From Trichobilharzia regenti (taxonomy: Eukaryota; Platyhelminthes; Trematoda; Strigeidida; Schistosomatidae): a DNA stretch of 64,000 nt. The notes below the pieces were generated by a model. That model ran no database searches, was not told where the DNA came from, and worked only from the letters and a program-made list of their open reading frames with translations. Every line of letters starts with the position of its first letter. Position 1 is the stretch's first letter. Both the position numbers and the translations under genes were made by a program. Below, one piece after another: positions 52,560 through 62,795 of the stretch. Location of the stretch: positions 28,077,379 through 28,141,378 of the forward strand of contig OX235263.1 in NCBI GenBank assembly GCA_944472135.2. The letters run 5' to 3'.

Positions 52560-53400
52560 CTTCGCATTCAGTCATCGTCTCTTCCACCATCCTCCTCTTT
52601 TCTCTTAGCTTCCATGTATCTGTAGACAGCATTGCATGTGTTGCTTCTTCTCTCTTCGTAAGATGGATGTACACATTTCCTTGAACATCAACTTCAGATA
52701 AATCCAATGTTCTTCAACACAGGTTTAACCAATGAGAACATGTAGTGTTTCCGATTTTGCTCTGATATATCACAGAATTCGTCTTTTGCAGTTTTGTCAT
52801 TCAGTTTCTGAGTGCTGAACTTGAAATGTGGTTCTGTCTCCAGTTATTCTTAATGATTTTAGCTTCATGTTGAAGGTTCCCTGAAGTAGATGATGGTCTG
52901 AGTCTACATCAACTCGCATTCTCAACTTTGTGTCCACCGCGCTAGCTGTGTCTCCAATTCCTTGAGCAGCATCGAGATCTAATCTAATGGGTTTATTGTG
53001 TTTCTATCAGGTGAAATCGACGTTGCATTGTGTATGTTCTTGTGCTTAAACACGCTCCCTCCAATCACCAATTTCTTGAAGTCGCAGAAATAGGCGAGGA
53101 GTTCTCCACTTTCATTCATCTGAGAGCCTCTCAGCCCACGATGATTTGTCTTCCTGTATTGTCTCCTCCCAGTTTGGCATTCATGTCACCCATAGGGATT
53201 TTGATGTCTTCATTTGGAATGTTATCCACTGTTACTTGTAATTATCGACAGAATTCTTCCTTCTTCTATTGTTCCGCGTTGTTTGTAGGTGTGTAGCATT
53301 GGATGATTCTAACCTTTCTCCCTTTCGTTTTTAGTTCTCACTGCATTAGACCTTTGACTGCTGTTGTTGATATCATGATAGCCATTCCCTCAGTGCCATT
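52560..53400 (-). pseudogene. RTE-like (SR2-type) endonuclease fragment
   Basis: Minus-strand translation across several frames gives IQCYTPTNNAEQ, then KIPMGDMNAKLGGDN (GDMNAK, the RTE form of the endonuclease motif), then VDSDHHLL (DH motif). The order and the wording of these motifs are characteristic of RTE-clade elements such as schistosome SR2. No RT follows. Strongly decayed. Confidence 0.72.
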
Positions 53401-54113
53401 CTGGTTGTCGTCTTAGGAGCAGGAGCAGATCACTGACACGTAATTGACAATTTCAATAGTCCACATCGATTTCACAGAATCTCGCAGATTCCTGGCACAT
53501 CCGTGCCATATTTTCTCAGTACTTTGACTACCTGAGCAGCCTATAAAGCATTGTACATCGTAGAAGGTTCCACACCACAATGCATATTTTAAATTCGTCA
53601 GAAGAAGATACATAGGCTAATTGACTTCTCAAAGAATTTCACTACCCCATGTCACTCCGTCTATTCAAGTTTAGAGGAGAGGAGTTAGTTTTCCATGTTT
53701 TTCTTGTACTTTGAAGTGTTTGTAGCGACCGAATTGATTCTCCGTGAAGGTTAGCACCTTGTTATACCCCCCTGATTTTCCTGTTCTCAGGATCGGCTGG
53801 AAAACTAGGGAGCTAGTAGACTAAACGAGTTCATTACACAACAGCTAGGTCAAAACTTAAAATTACTTGACACAACAGAAACCACAATTCCAATGGAAAC
53901 CACTGACTAGACAAGTATCATAAGATCAACAGTCAGGTAACAAATAGACAGTGCAGAACAAAGGAACTTGCAGAATTTTCGCTTACCATGTGTGAAGATC
54001 AGCTGTTTCTGTTCAGTGTGAAATCCGTTTGAAGAATGATTCAGATTTCCTCCAAAAGATTTGAGTCAGACATTCATACAAATCACATACTCCAAAGCAC
54101 ATATCAATAATTG
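53401..54113. other. No gene recognised
   Basis: Possible upstream continuation of the RTE fragment to about 53410; otherwise AT-rich unique-looking sequence up to the gypsy target site CAAT (54114-54117). Confidence 0.45.
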
Positions 54114-54117
54114 CAAT

Positions 54118-54418
54118 TGTTGCGTGCGTTGTCTGACTAAACTGCTGTACACATATATTCTATGTATTTCTTCGCTCTTATTGATGTGCACAGACGTTGT
54201 GGCTACTCGACGCCCACAACGTAAATCAAAAGGCACTTGTGAAGAATACGAATATGTATTGAAGCAGTAGTCAAATTCGAAATTGTGTCAAGGTAATATT
54301 CAACAGTGAATTGACAAGTATTTGCGAAGTACGTATAAAATCAGTCTGTATACACATATAATGCAAGTATACAAATTAGATTAAAAAGCATGTTTACGGT
54401 TGGTATAGGGGTACTACA
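54118..54418 (-). repeat. 3' LTR of the CsRn1-type element
   Basis: Begins TGTTGCGTGC and ends GGGTACTACA on the plus strand. Two substitutions from 59161-59461 (an A/G in ATGTGCRCAG and a G/C in AGCATSTTTA). Confidence 0.95.
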
Positions 54419-54420
54419 TA

Positions 54421-54431
54421 ATTCCCCCACC
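54421..54431 (-). promoter_or_regulatory. Polypurine tract of the CsRn1-type element
   Basis: Minus strand GGTGGGGGAAT immediately upstream of the 3' LTR, the expected plus-strand primer. Confidence 0.75.
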
Positions 54432-54833
54432 AGAACACTAAAATATAAAAAAAATACATTTAAGTGTTCGAAAATAACATGCGTCAGCGTAATACGTAGC
54501 AGCGATAGTACACAGAAGGCGATTTATTAAGCTGAAAAATGAGCAGTTTAAAGCGGTTAATAACATTGATAATAAATGCGATAATCTAGGGAAAGTGAAA
54601 TTGCTAATCGTAATAGAATATATAAGGAACGATAAAATTGTCCGGGGATCTGTAGTCGGTAGACGAAGACGATACGTGAATAATATACGAGATGTGATTA
54701 AATGTAATAATATAGGAAATATCGATGTTAAAATAATAGTGACGTGATTTATGTATGAAAATATTAATCAGTTAAATGAGTAATCAAATGACAATTACGA
54801 ATAAAGATAATAAAAATGAAAATTCGTAGTAAG

Positions 54834-55256
54834 TTATATTTCGATGACTTGCACGTAACGTTTAGGCCAATGGACTCGTCTACCAGATCGTGTTGTTTTC
54901 GCAGGCTTCTCTGTCGACGTTGAAGCTTGTGTGGATGTAGGTGTTGGCACGTCGTTCAGCTGGTTCTTATCGTTGACTTCGAAATCGTCGAGGAACGCTG
55001 GTTTGACTCTGTCGATACTGATGGCTTCTGTTTTATTCAATCTTTCTATCGTGATAACTTTCGCGTTTCTGTTTAGAACTTTGAATGGGCCATCATAAGC
55101 GGGTTGAAGTGGTCGTTGTACACCTTCTCTCCTGACGAAGACGTGAGTACAATCTGTCAGTTGTGACGGGATGTATGACGCTCGTTCCTGCTGACGTGGA
55201 ATTGATATCTTTAGCTCGTTCATGTGTCGTTTTAGCTGATGCACGTAACCAGTCAT
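54834..55256 (-). CDS. Pol C-terminal domain of the CsRn1-type element
   Basis: 140 codons continuing integrase after a frame break near 55256: [20 protein letters not shown] is the SH3-like GPY/F region of gypsy integrases (DGPFKVL), followed by a Thr/Ser/Pro-rich tail with [13 protein letters not shown]. The start codon overlaps the preceding stop; it is a broken part of Pol, not a separate gene. Confidence 0.85.
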   Translation of the reverse strand: MTGYVHQLKRHMNELKISIPRQQERASYIPSQLTDCTHVFVRREGVQRPLQPAYDGPFKVLNRNAKVITIERLNKTEAISIDRVKPAFLDDFEVNDKNQLNDVPTPTSTQASTSTEKPAKTTRSGRRVHWPKRYVQVIEI

Positions 55257-56518
55257 ATCGTGTGGAACTTGTTACCCGGGGTGAAAAATTCTCCTGGTAA
55301 TCGTAATGTTGTTCCGTAGACTAGTTCGGAAACACAGCAGCCAATATCTTTCTTTATAGTAGCTCGTATACCAAGTAATACTAGTGGAAGTTTGGTTGAC
55401 CAATCGTTTTGAGTCAAAGAAGCAGCGAGCGCAGCTTTGAGTTGTCGATGAAATCGTTCGACCATACCGTTGGAACTAGGATGATACGCTGTCGTTCGTA
55501 TTCGTTTAATGCCTAGTAATTCAGTTAGTTGGTCAAACAGTCGGCTTTCAAACTGAGCACCTCTGTCTGTAGTGATAATTGATGGGACACCAAAGTTGGC
55601 TATCCAGTTTTCGACTAAAGCTTTAGCTACCGTTTCAGCTGAGACGTCGATTAATGGAACTGCTACTGGCCAACGAGTAAATCTGTCAATGCAGGTTAGA
55701 ATATAGTTGAAACCATTGGAAGGAGGCAGTGGACCAACTATGTCTACATGTACGTGGTCAAATCTAGAGTCGGGGTTAGGGAAGCGACCAAGTGGTGCTT
55801 TGGTGTGCCGGTTGATTTTGACTCTTTGACAAGACAAGCAATTTCGTGTCCACTTCTTAACGTCGCTGTTAATGTTTGGCCAGATAAATCTTTCTCTTAG
55901 TAGCTTGGTAGTAGCGCTAACACCAGGATGCGACAAGTTATGTAACTTCTCGAATACTGTATGTCTCATAGCTGTTGGAATGAAAGGTCGATATTTACCT
56001 GTAGAGGTGTCGCAGATAACTTTTGTCGTGCCGAAAGGAATTGCCTCGAGGTTTAAAGATGTTGTTTTAGAAGACATGATCTTTTTGAGTTCGGCGTCAT
56101 CTCGTTGTAAGTTTGAGAGATGTTCGTAGTCGATGTCTGGGCATACAATGTTATCAATGTGCATACGTGATAAAGCGTCTGCCACTTCATTGTTTTTACC
56201 CTTTATGTGTCGCAGATCGGAGGTGAACTGTGATATAAACTCGAGATGTCGTAGTTCACGTGGAGAGTAGTTATCCTGTTTTGCTGATAAGGCTTTCGTT
56301 AGAGCCTTGTGGTCTGTAAAGACAGTAAAAGGTGTACCTTCCAGCATATGTCGAAAGTGCTTGATTGCTAAATAAACAGCTAATAACTCTCTACCAAAAG
56401 TGCTATATCGACATTGAGTAGGATTCAGTCGTTTCGAAAAGAATGCAAGGGGTTGCCATTCGCCATGTACCTGCTGTTGTAAAACTGCCCCAATGGCGAC
56501 ATCTGAAGCATCTGTCAT
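55253..56518 (-). CDS. RNase H and integrase of the CsRn1-type element
   Basis: 421 codons. RNase [52 protein letters not shown]. Integrase: [15 protein letters not shown] with CLSCQ (HHCC finger), [28 protein letters not shown] and [18 protein letters not shown], giving the complete D, D, E triad. Joined to RT by a single-base loss near 56520 in a C run and to the C-terminal part by a shift at 55256. It inserts the cDNA (known role). Confidence 0.93.
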   Translation of the reverse strand: MTDASDVAIGAVLQQQVHGEWQPLAFFSKRLNPTQCRYSTFGRELLAVYLAIKHFRHMLEGTPFTVFTDHKALTKALSAKQDNYSPRELRHLEFISQFTSDLRHIKGKNNEVADALSRMHIDNIVCPDIDYEHLSNLQRDDAELKKIMSSKTTSLNLEAIPFGTTKVICDTSTGKYRPFIPTAMRHTVFEKLHNLSHPGVSATTKLLRERFIWPNINSDVKKWTRNCLSCQRVKINRHTKAPLGRFPNPDSRFDHVHVDIVGPLPPSNGFNYILTCIDRFTRWPVAVPLIDVSAETVAKALVENWIANFGVPSIITTDRGAQFESRLFDQLTELLGIKRIRTTAYHPSSNGMVERFHRQLKAALAASLTQNDWSTKLPLVLLGIRATIKKDIGCCVSELVYGTTLRLPGEFFTPGNKFHTI

Positions 56519-57546
56519 GAGAGACAGGGGGCGTCATTCTGGCGTCTGACTAAGAGCGTCTTGTCGTTTAGTGATTGTTTAACAGCTTCGAATGCTTTAA
56601 CAGCTTCTGCAGGCAAATAGAATGAACGACTATGTCCACGTAAGCAGTCGGTCAACGGTTGCAAAACTCTAGCACAGTTCGGGATAAAACGCCGGTAAAA
56701 ATTGACTAGACCCAAAAATCGCCGTAGTTTCTTGAAAGAATCTGGTAATGGATAGTCTTTGATGGCTTGTACATCGTCGGGGACTGGTCTAATTCCTTGA
56801 TTGTCAATCAAGTGACCGAGGAATTTCAGTGATTTCTTACCAAATTCGCATTTATCTAAATTGATAGTCATGCCGTATTTCTGAAGTCGTTCAAACACCG
56901 TCCTCACATGTTTCACATGCTCGGTTTCGTCTGCACTTGCAATTAGTAAGTCGTCAATGTATGCGTAGACGAAGGGCAGGCCGCGGAGTACTTGGTCGAT
57001 GAGACGTTGAAATGTCTGAGCGGCGTTCATCAGCCCGAAAGGCATGCGCACGAATTCGTATAAGCCGAATGGCGTGGTGATAGCGGTTTTTGGAACGTCA
57101 TCCGGGTGGATGGGAATATGATGGTACGCTTTGACAAGGTCGATTTTGGAGAAAATTTTAACCTCTGGCAAGTTGCTGGCGAAATCGTGAATATGCGGTA
57201 TGGGGTATCGATCAGGTACCGTTTGCTTGTTTAAAGCTCGATAATCCCCGCATGGCCGTATCTCACCAGAAGACTTTTTGGGTACCATGTGCAGCGGTGA
57301 AGACCAAGAGCTGTTGGATGGTCGAATAATGCCGAGCTCTAACATTTTATCGAACTCTGTTTTTGCGATTTTAAGTCGGTTTGGGTCAAGGCGTCGAGGA
57401 CGTGCAAAAACTGGTGGTCCAGTGGTTTTAATGTGATGAACCACTTGATGCTTTAGTTCTGTTGCTCGGAAAGAGGGTTGTAGAAGGTCAGGGAACTGAT
57501 TTACTAAGTCAGTATATGGAGATGCTGGTTTGCGTGTGACCATCAA
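56515..57546 (-). CDS. Reverse transcriptase of the CsRn1-type element
   Basis: 343 codons: [74 protein letters not shown] (Asp), [30 protein letters not shown] (YIDD intact), [12 protein letters not shown] and [16 protein letters not shown]. All gypsy RT blocks are present. Its N-terminal side should join protease, but the frame breaks near 57700. Confidence 0.94.
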   Translation of the reverse strand: MMVTRKPASPYTDLVNQFPDLLQPSFRATELKHQVVHHIKTTGPPVFARPRRLDPNRLKIAKTEFDKMLELGIIRPSNSSWSSPLHMVPKKSSGEIRPCGDYRALNKQTVPDRYPIPHIHDFASNLPEVKIFSKIDLVKAYHHIPIHPDDVPKTAITTPFGLYEFVRMPFGLMNAAQTFQRLIDQVLRGLPFVYAYIDDLLIASADETEHVKHVRTVFERLQKYGMTINLDKCEFGKKSLKFLGHLIDNQGIRPVPDDVQAIKDYPLPDSFKKLRRFLGLVNFYRRFIPNCARVLQPLTDCLRGHSRSFYLPAEAVKAFEAVKQSLNDKTLLVRRQNDAPCLS

Positions 57547-57656
57547 GTTCAGCGATGATGCACGGCTAATCGTACCAGCGATGTACCTTTTATTGAGCGA
57601 GTCTATAAGCTTAGGGCTAACCGGATCAACTAGCAGTTTGTGTTGCTGTAGAAAAT

Positions 57657-58835
57657 CTATACCAAGGATTGGGGATGGAACGTCTGCGATGATGAAAGAC
57701 CAATGTAGGTATTCTGCAGACCAAAATCTAAAGTCATTCGTTTACTACCATATGTAACAATATTAGACTTATTAACGGCTTGGAGCGTAACTGCAGGGTC
57801 AGGATGTTGACGTTCCTGCGTAGTCGGAGGGAGAACACTAACCTCTGCTCCTGTGTCGACTAAGAACGTAGTACCGGTATTTCTATCTGTTACATAAAAC
57901 AAACGACTGCTAGATCGTAGATTGCCAACAGTAGAAGTTTTCATACATGACGATATATCTTTTGGTTTAGTCTGAAAGTTGCAAGGTGAACGACACCGTC
58001 GTGCATTGTCTCCGTAACTACGGTGGTACCAGCAAATAGTATCGTGATGTCGTGACGTGCTGGGTGATCGAGAAAGACGTCGACGAGACGAGCTTCTAGA
58101 ACGGCTTGGTCGTGTGCGTGTGGTCAGTGCTGCTAACTGACTCAGTACGGTGTTGACTTTGTGTTCTAGAGCCTGTATCCTGTCGTCAGTGTCTGGCATT
58201 CTGCTGGTGGAAGCAACAGATTGAGGTGTTGACCTCTCATACATGCGATCTGCGATTTTGGCAAGCTTCTCAATGTCAATGTCGTCATCTCCGTAAGCAA
58301 GAACTTGTTGAATGTTTGCAGGAAGTCGTCGCAACCAAATTTGGTAAAAGAGACTTTTGTCGATATCCCTTCCTGCTACTAGGCTTTGCATGTGCCTCAT
58401 GAGTTGTGATGGGGTTTTATCGCCTAGCTCTACGTTGCTTAACAAACGATCGAGTGCTTGCCTATCAGAAAGTGAAGTGCATCGAAGTACTTCTTCTTTC
58501 AACTTGTCGTAAGGAGCGTCTGTGCTGGGCTGAACTATGTGTTGTCGAACCTGTTCGGCGATTTCGTCTGGTAGTACTGTACTCAATATGCCAAATTTAA
58601 CCGTCTGTGACGTAAGCTTATTGGCAGTGAAATAATTTTCCAGTCGTGCAAACCAAAGATGGGAGTCTTTGGGCCTAAAGACTGGTACAGTAAGAGAAAT
58701 GGTACCAACAGATCCCAGCTGTAAGGTATCAGGGTATCGGAAGACATGATACAATTCGTAGAAAAATGGTTTAACAGTAACAAAATAGCAAAAATAATGC
58801 ACACAAAGAATATGGCAAAACCGAAAAAAATGCAA
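57657..58835 (-). CDS. Gag and protease start of the CsRn1-type element
   Basis: Gag core: [64 protein letters not shown], typical of CsRn1/Kamikaze Gag. Then an Arg/Ser-rich stretch and the unusual knuckle [14 protein letters not shown]...C. The protease begins at [16 protein letters not shown] (DTGA) and is cut off by a one-base loss near 57700. The N-terminal 30 hydrophobic residues look artificial: another ATG in a neighbouring frame near 58745 is the likelier start, implying a further shift. Confidence 0.88.
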   Translation of the reverse strand: MHFFRFCHILCVHYFCYFVTVKPFFYELYHVFRYPDTLQLGSVGTISLTVPVFRPKDSHLWFARLENYFTANKLTSQTVKFGILSTVLPDEIAEQVRQHIVQPSTDAPYDKLKEEVLRCTSLSDRQALDRLLSNVELGDKTPSQLMRHMQSLVAGRDIDKSLFYQIWLRRLPANIQQVLAYGDDDIDIEKLAKIADRMYERSTPQSVASTSRMPDTDDRIQALEHKVNTVLSQLAALTTRTRPSRSRSSSRRRLSRSPSTSRHHDTICWYHRSYGDNARRCRSPCNFQTKPKDISSCMKTSTVGNLRSSSRLFYVTDRNTGTTFLVDTGAEVSVLPPTTQERQHPDPAVTLQAVNKSNIVTYGSKRMTLDFGLQNTYIGLSSSQTFHPQSLV

Positions 58836-58960
58836 TGCGGGTGCTTACCACAGATTACTGCAAGTTGTGCGATGAGAAAGCACAAGAATGACCTCGAAAT
58901 GTCTATTATATGTATATATATCCGATAAAGTTAGAGTTTAATTAATCCAGCAAGTGTAAT

Positions 58961-59158
58961 GCTGCGTCCGGGTGAACAAAAGGTCGTTGGAGTCAACAAG
59001 TTATCGTCGAGGTGAAAAAGTTGTCGTCGCGATGGACAATTTGTCGACGGCGTAGAAATTTGTCGTTGGGGTCAACAATTTGTCGTCGGGGTGAACCAGT
59101 TATCGTCAAGGATACCAATTTGTCGTCGCTGTCGAAATTGGTCGTCGGGCTCACCAAT
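58961..59158 (-). repeat. Ten tandem ~20-bp PBS-like units in the 5' leader
   Basis: Units start at 58961, 58981, 59001, 59021, 59041, 59060, 59080, 59100, 59120 and 59139 (eight of 20 bp and two of 19). Plus-strand consensus about TTGTCGTCGGGGTCAACAAT. Its core CGTCGGGGTCA matches the 3' end of tRNA-Trp, whose complement is the primer site of CsRn1-type elements. The array ends 2 bp from the LTR. Confidence 0.9.
59143..59156 (-). promoter_or_regulatory. Primer binding site, tRNA-Trp-like
   Basis: Minus strand TGGTGAGCCCGACG begins 5 nt inside the 5' LTR and differs at one base from the complement of the common tRNA-Trp 3' end (TGGTGACCCCGACG). It is the last unit of the repeat array. Confidence 0.82.
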
Positions 59159-59160
59159 TT

Positions 59161-59461
59161 TGTTGCGTGCGTTGTCTGACTAAACTGCTGTACACATATA
59201 TTCTATGTATTTCTTCGCTCTTATTGATGTGCGCAGACGTTGTGGCTACTCGACGCCCACAACGTAAATCAAAAGGCACTTGTGAAGAATACGAATATGT
59301 ATTGAAGCAGTAGTCAAATTCGAAATTGTGTCAAGGTAATATTCAACAGTGAATTGACAAGTATTTGCGAAGTACGTATAAAATCAGTCTGTATACACAT
59401 ATAATGCAAGTATACAAATTAGATTAAAAAGCATCTTTACGGTTGGTATAGGGGTACTACA
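59161..59461 (-). repeat. 5' LTR of the CsRn1-type element
   Basis: 301 bp, two substitutions from the 3' LTR. Followed by the target duplication CAAT at 59462-59465. Confidence 0.95.
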
Positions 59462-59689
59462 CAATCACACGAAAACAGCACATATTTGTAGTCTGTGCAT
59501 GGAAAAATCAATTGCCAATATGAGCAAATCAGTGATAAATTAGGGTGATAGTGATTCGTACCTAATTTGAATTATTTCTCGTTATCTTATTTCTTAGAAT
59601 ACTCTTTACTTACAGTGATTATCAGATATACAGAAAACATCTTCAAAACATAACCTGGAGAAACTCAGTATTTAACTGTTAAAATGCGT

Positions 59690-61090
59690 CATTTTGTGAT
59701 CACAATGAGTACATGACATTTTCCCGGGCCGATTGGCGAAATATGTAAGCGTAAGTTAATGACAACTTTATATACCTCATCGGTATAGTTTCGAAGTAGT
59801 GACCTTGTGCGGTTTAGTTGCTTGATGAAATCAAGAAAAGCAGCAACCGTGCGTAATTTAAATTTATGTATTTTAAATAACAATAACCCATGTATGTACA
59901 ACAGGCACAATTGTACAGTTATAATATTATGTTGTGAGTCACAGTCTCTTAGAGAATCCCAGGTAAAAGCAAGTGAGGACAATAAAGAGGAATGGGTAGA
60001 ATGCATGAATTGACAAATTGCAAGAGAAGAGCTTGAGTTATTCCAGAAAGTCTCATTTGCTTCACACAATAAGCCAGTGGAAATATTTTCTTAAAACTCA
60101 ACAGGATATGAGACGACCAACAGAGATTCATAGAGAAATTTAAACCGAGATATTGGATATTCGAAGCACTCCCCATCACAGTGCTGTCAATCATGAGACT
60201 GGATCAGTTCACGCAAGTCTTTTTCGCATGTGAAGCTATAATCAACAATATCACGTTTAGATGGATTCCGAGTAAGACCATTTAGTTGGGGCTATTTAGT
60301 AACTTCACACAGGTATCTACTCGTATAAGAACAGTCGAATGCAGAAGCTACTAGGATAGGAATAGATCATCGGTGTATTTAATGGAGTCAGCTTTTGAAG
60401 AATATGGAGGGCCATGCAAAGAGAAACAGGAGAGGAATGTAGAGAGCACAGCGTCTAGAGGTACACCAGCTTCTGTTGGCAATGCGGTGGAGCGCTTTCC
60501 TTTCAAAAGAGTACCTTGTCTCCTGCCTGAAAGATAAGAAGACAGCCACTTTGTGACTCAGGACCCAGTGTTTGCTGAAATCAACCTGCTTAGTAAAAGT
60601 GTCCGAGGAATAGGGTCGAAAGTACCAGTGTAGTCTTACCATGAGGCTCAAACAGACTTCGTGCCCTTCTCAAGACATCAAACTACATTGTGATGTAGTG
60701 AAACGACGGCATCTACGGTGGTCTCGCTGCATTTTTAAGCACAGTTCTACGGGTCACTAAAAGATTTCAAGAAATGCTTAAGGCATGCAAGTGGAGTTCC
60801 GCGATCATTTTAGAAAATGGAGGTATGATAGCGTGAATTTTAGACCTGATCCAAAAGACGACTTTGCTACAGGCACCAAGTTTATTTCTTTCTGAGCGAC
60901 AGGTAATGCATCCCTGTAAAATGATGCATTGAATAATTGTGCAAGAGGATAACGCAAAATATCAGCATACTTTTGAAGAGAAATACTTGGTATGCCCCCG
61001 GGACCTGGTCTGTTTGATGGATCTGAAGATTTGAGACACGACAATACACCGTCTTTATTCTTTTTAAATGCAAGTCTAAGGGCTTGTCGA
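59690..61090 (-). pseudogene. Decayed RT of the second non-LTR family
   Basis: 61044-60805 matches the first RT block (CLKSSDPSNRPGP... KYADILRYPLAQLF). 60651-60388 lies in the palm in several frames. 60194-59949 matches NYLGLILSSDLFWSSH and LQFVNSCILPI of the element at 43726. Catalytic motifs are not intact. The left edge toward the gypsy target is AT-rich 3' UTR. Confidence 0.75.
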
Positions 61091-62643
61091 AACGAGTACT
61101 GAATTTGACAAGGTTATCTTGATCAAGTGATATGAGAAGCCTGCGATCGGAAGAACCAAACTTTCCACAGACTAGTGGCGGGGAACTTCAGCAGACAGGA
61201 GCAGCAGACTCTTCCACGAGATGGGATAAATTAAAGGAACTGGAGTCCGGAGTCATTACAACACTTGTTTTGTTCATATTTAGAAACATTAGTAATATAT
61301 AATATGTGGAAACCTTTATTATATTTTTCGTTAATTTGGTTATTTGAGAGAATCTTTGAAAATAAAGATTTACAAATGAGTATATACATAACCTTTTAAA
61401 CCTGCTTTCGACCGGATAAGTTTTAAGACATAGCGTCATATCTTAATTGTCGCTTTTTAGAAAATAGTTTCAACGCGTTCACATCAGTTTAATAGTCAAT
61501 TGAAATTTATTTTTACCTGAAAGTTTGTTTAGATACTATCAGATGTTTGAAGCATTCTTACATGATAGGAAGTCTTCATAATATCTCATTTAATTAAATA
61601 AAGTATAATTATATTTGAATAGTTTACACACAATGATAAGTTTTGTTATTGGTAATATTTCGAGCAAAATTACTGCCCGTGTTCACACCACTGTTGGAAT
61701 TGTTTTATTCACACATTTATGATTTGTATTCACATATATAGTTCATTATTATTATTTTGTTCATTCATGTTTTGTGTGTGCATATGTGTGTTCAGAATTA
61801 TACTCCATATTCATTCATGTGTTTGTATTTAGAATTATATCTCAAGTTCATTCATGTTTTGTGTGTGCATATGTGTGTTCAGAATTATACTCTACATTCA
61901 TTCATGTGTTTGTATTTAGAATTATATTCCAAGTTGTTGATAGTTGTACTGAGTCACCCTTGTTACATGTATCCGGTGTGACTTTAATGAATATCGATTC
62001 TGTTATGAGTCTTTCTTTCCATTTGTTCATGTTTGTTTTTAGAATACATACATTGTCCCAATCGATATTGTGGTTTTTGTCCCATGCATGTGCAGCTATG
62101 GATGAATTTTTTTCAAGATTTTTGTAGGCTTGTGTCCCTGTCGGTTGACCTTTAGTTAGGCGTTTATGTTCATTCACTCTTATTTTGAGTGATCTGGACG
62201 TTTGCCCCACATATTTAGTTGGACAGTCAGCACAAGATATTTTATAAATCAAATTGTTTTTATCCATCATTTTTATGGGATCTTTTAGTTGATTTATTTT
62301 ATTTTTGATTAGATTTGTCGGTTTAAAGGTTGTTCGAATACCGATATTTTTGAGGTTTCTTTGTATTGCCTCTGATGTACCATTTTTATATGGTATTACG
62401 ACTGTTTTTCTCCATTCTTCCATCTTATTATTCTCCAGTTTTACCCTATTTTTTCTCTTTTTTATATTATCCTTTATAAATTCTTTAGGGTAGTTGTTTT
62501 CGAGTAACATTGTGAATAGAACTTTTATTTCTTTACGCTGGTCCTCTGGTGCTGTTGTAAGTCTACGTATTCTATCTGCAAGACCCTGTATTAATCCTCG
62601 TTTTACCGAGAGTGGATGAGCTGAGTAATAGTCCTTGACTAAC
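60887..62643. repeat. Tandem duplication, unit 1 (1757 bp)
   Basis: From TCTTTCTGAGCG at 60887 to 62643; repeated from 62644 to the window end with only a few differences, two of them one-base losses in C and G runs (near 60996 and 61184). Contains the end of the decayed RT, about 0.7 kb of AT-rich DNA and the truncated Penelope-like element 2. Confidence 0.92.
61760..61933. repeat. Two 87-bp tandem units at the Penelope endonuclease stop
   Basis: Units start TTCATTCATGTTTTGTG at 61760 and 61847. The endonuclease stop codon (61902-61904, minus) falls in the second unit, so the array overlaps the end of the ORF. Duplicate array at 63515-63688. Confidence 0.8.
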
Positions 62644-62795
62644 TCTTTCTGAGCGACAGGTAATGCATCCCTGTAAAATGATGCATTGAATAATTGTGCA
62701 AGAGGATAACGCAAAATATCAGCATACTTTTGAAGAGAAATACTTGGTATGCCCCGGGACCTGGTCTGTTTGATGGATCTGAAGATTTGAGACAC
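61902..62795 (-). CDS. Penelope-like element 2: RT C-terminus and GIY-YIG, in a chimeric ORF
   Basis: 297 codons. The first ~50 (62795-62644) come from the non-LTR RT sequence of the second duplication unit (SLQKYADILRYPLAQLF). From the junction at 62643 on, it is Penelope: KRGLIQGLADRIRRLTTAPED, KEFIKDNIKKRKNR, then GIY-YIG LIYKISCADCPTKYVGQTSR, LKIRVNEHKRL, IAAHAWDKNHNIDW and a Glu region (LITESIFIK). The fusion is in frame by chance of the tandem duplication. RT core absent. Confidence 0.87.
   Translation of the reverse strand: MSQIFRSIKQTRSRGIPSISLQKYADILRYPLAQLFNASFYRDALPVAQKELVKDYYSAHPLSVKRGLIQGLADRIRRLTTAPEDQRKEIKVLFTMLLENNYPKEFIKDNIKKRKNRVKLENNKMEEWRKTVVIPYKNGTSEAIQRNLKNIGIRTTFKPTNLIKNKINQLKDPIKMMDKNNLIYKISCADCPTKYVGQTSRSLKIRVNEHKRLTKGQPTGTQAYKNLEKNSSIAAHAWDKNHNIDWDNVCILKTNMNKWKERLITESIFIKVTPDTCNKGDSVQLSTTWNIILNTNT

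Larger units (their letters stand above)
54118..59461 (-). mobile_element. Full-length CsRn1/Boudicca-type Ty3/gypsy retrotransposon
   Basis: 301-bp LTRs (54118-54418 and 59161-59461) differ at two positions only. A 4-bp target duplication CAAT flanks the element (54114-54117 and 59462-59465). The order on the minus strand is LTR, PBS-like repeat array, Gag-protease, RT, RNase H-integrase, polypurine tract, LTR. The tRNA-Trp-like primer site and the CHCC-style Gag knuckle mark the CsRn1 clade. Recent insertion by LTR identity, yet all ORF joints are frame-shifted. Confidence 0.95.

Noticed and set aside
58961..59158. CRISPR-like array from the 20-bp repeats
   Set aside because: Units are directly adjacent without spacers, they lie inside a eukaryotic retrotransposon leader, and there are no cas genes.
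61774..62127. 117-codon plus-strand ORF with repeated VCSELYS-type peptide (also 63529-63882)
   Set aside because: It is antisense to the Penelope endonuclease and the 87-bp tandem repeat, which explain its openness.
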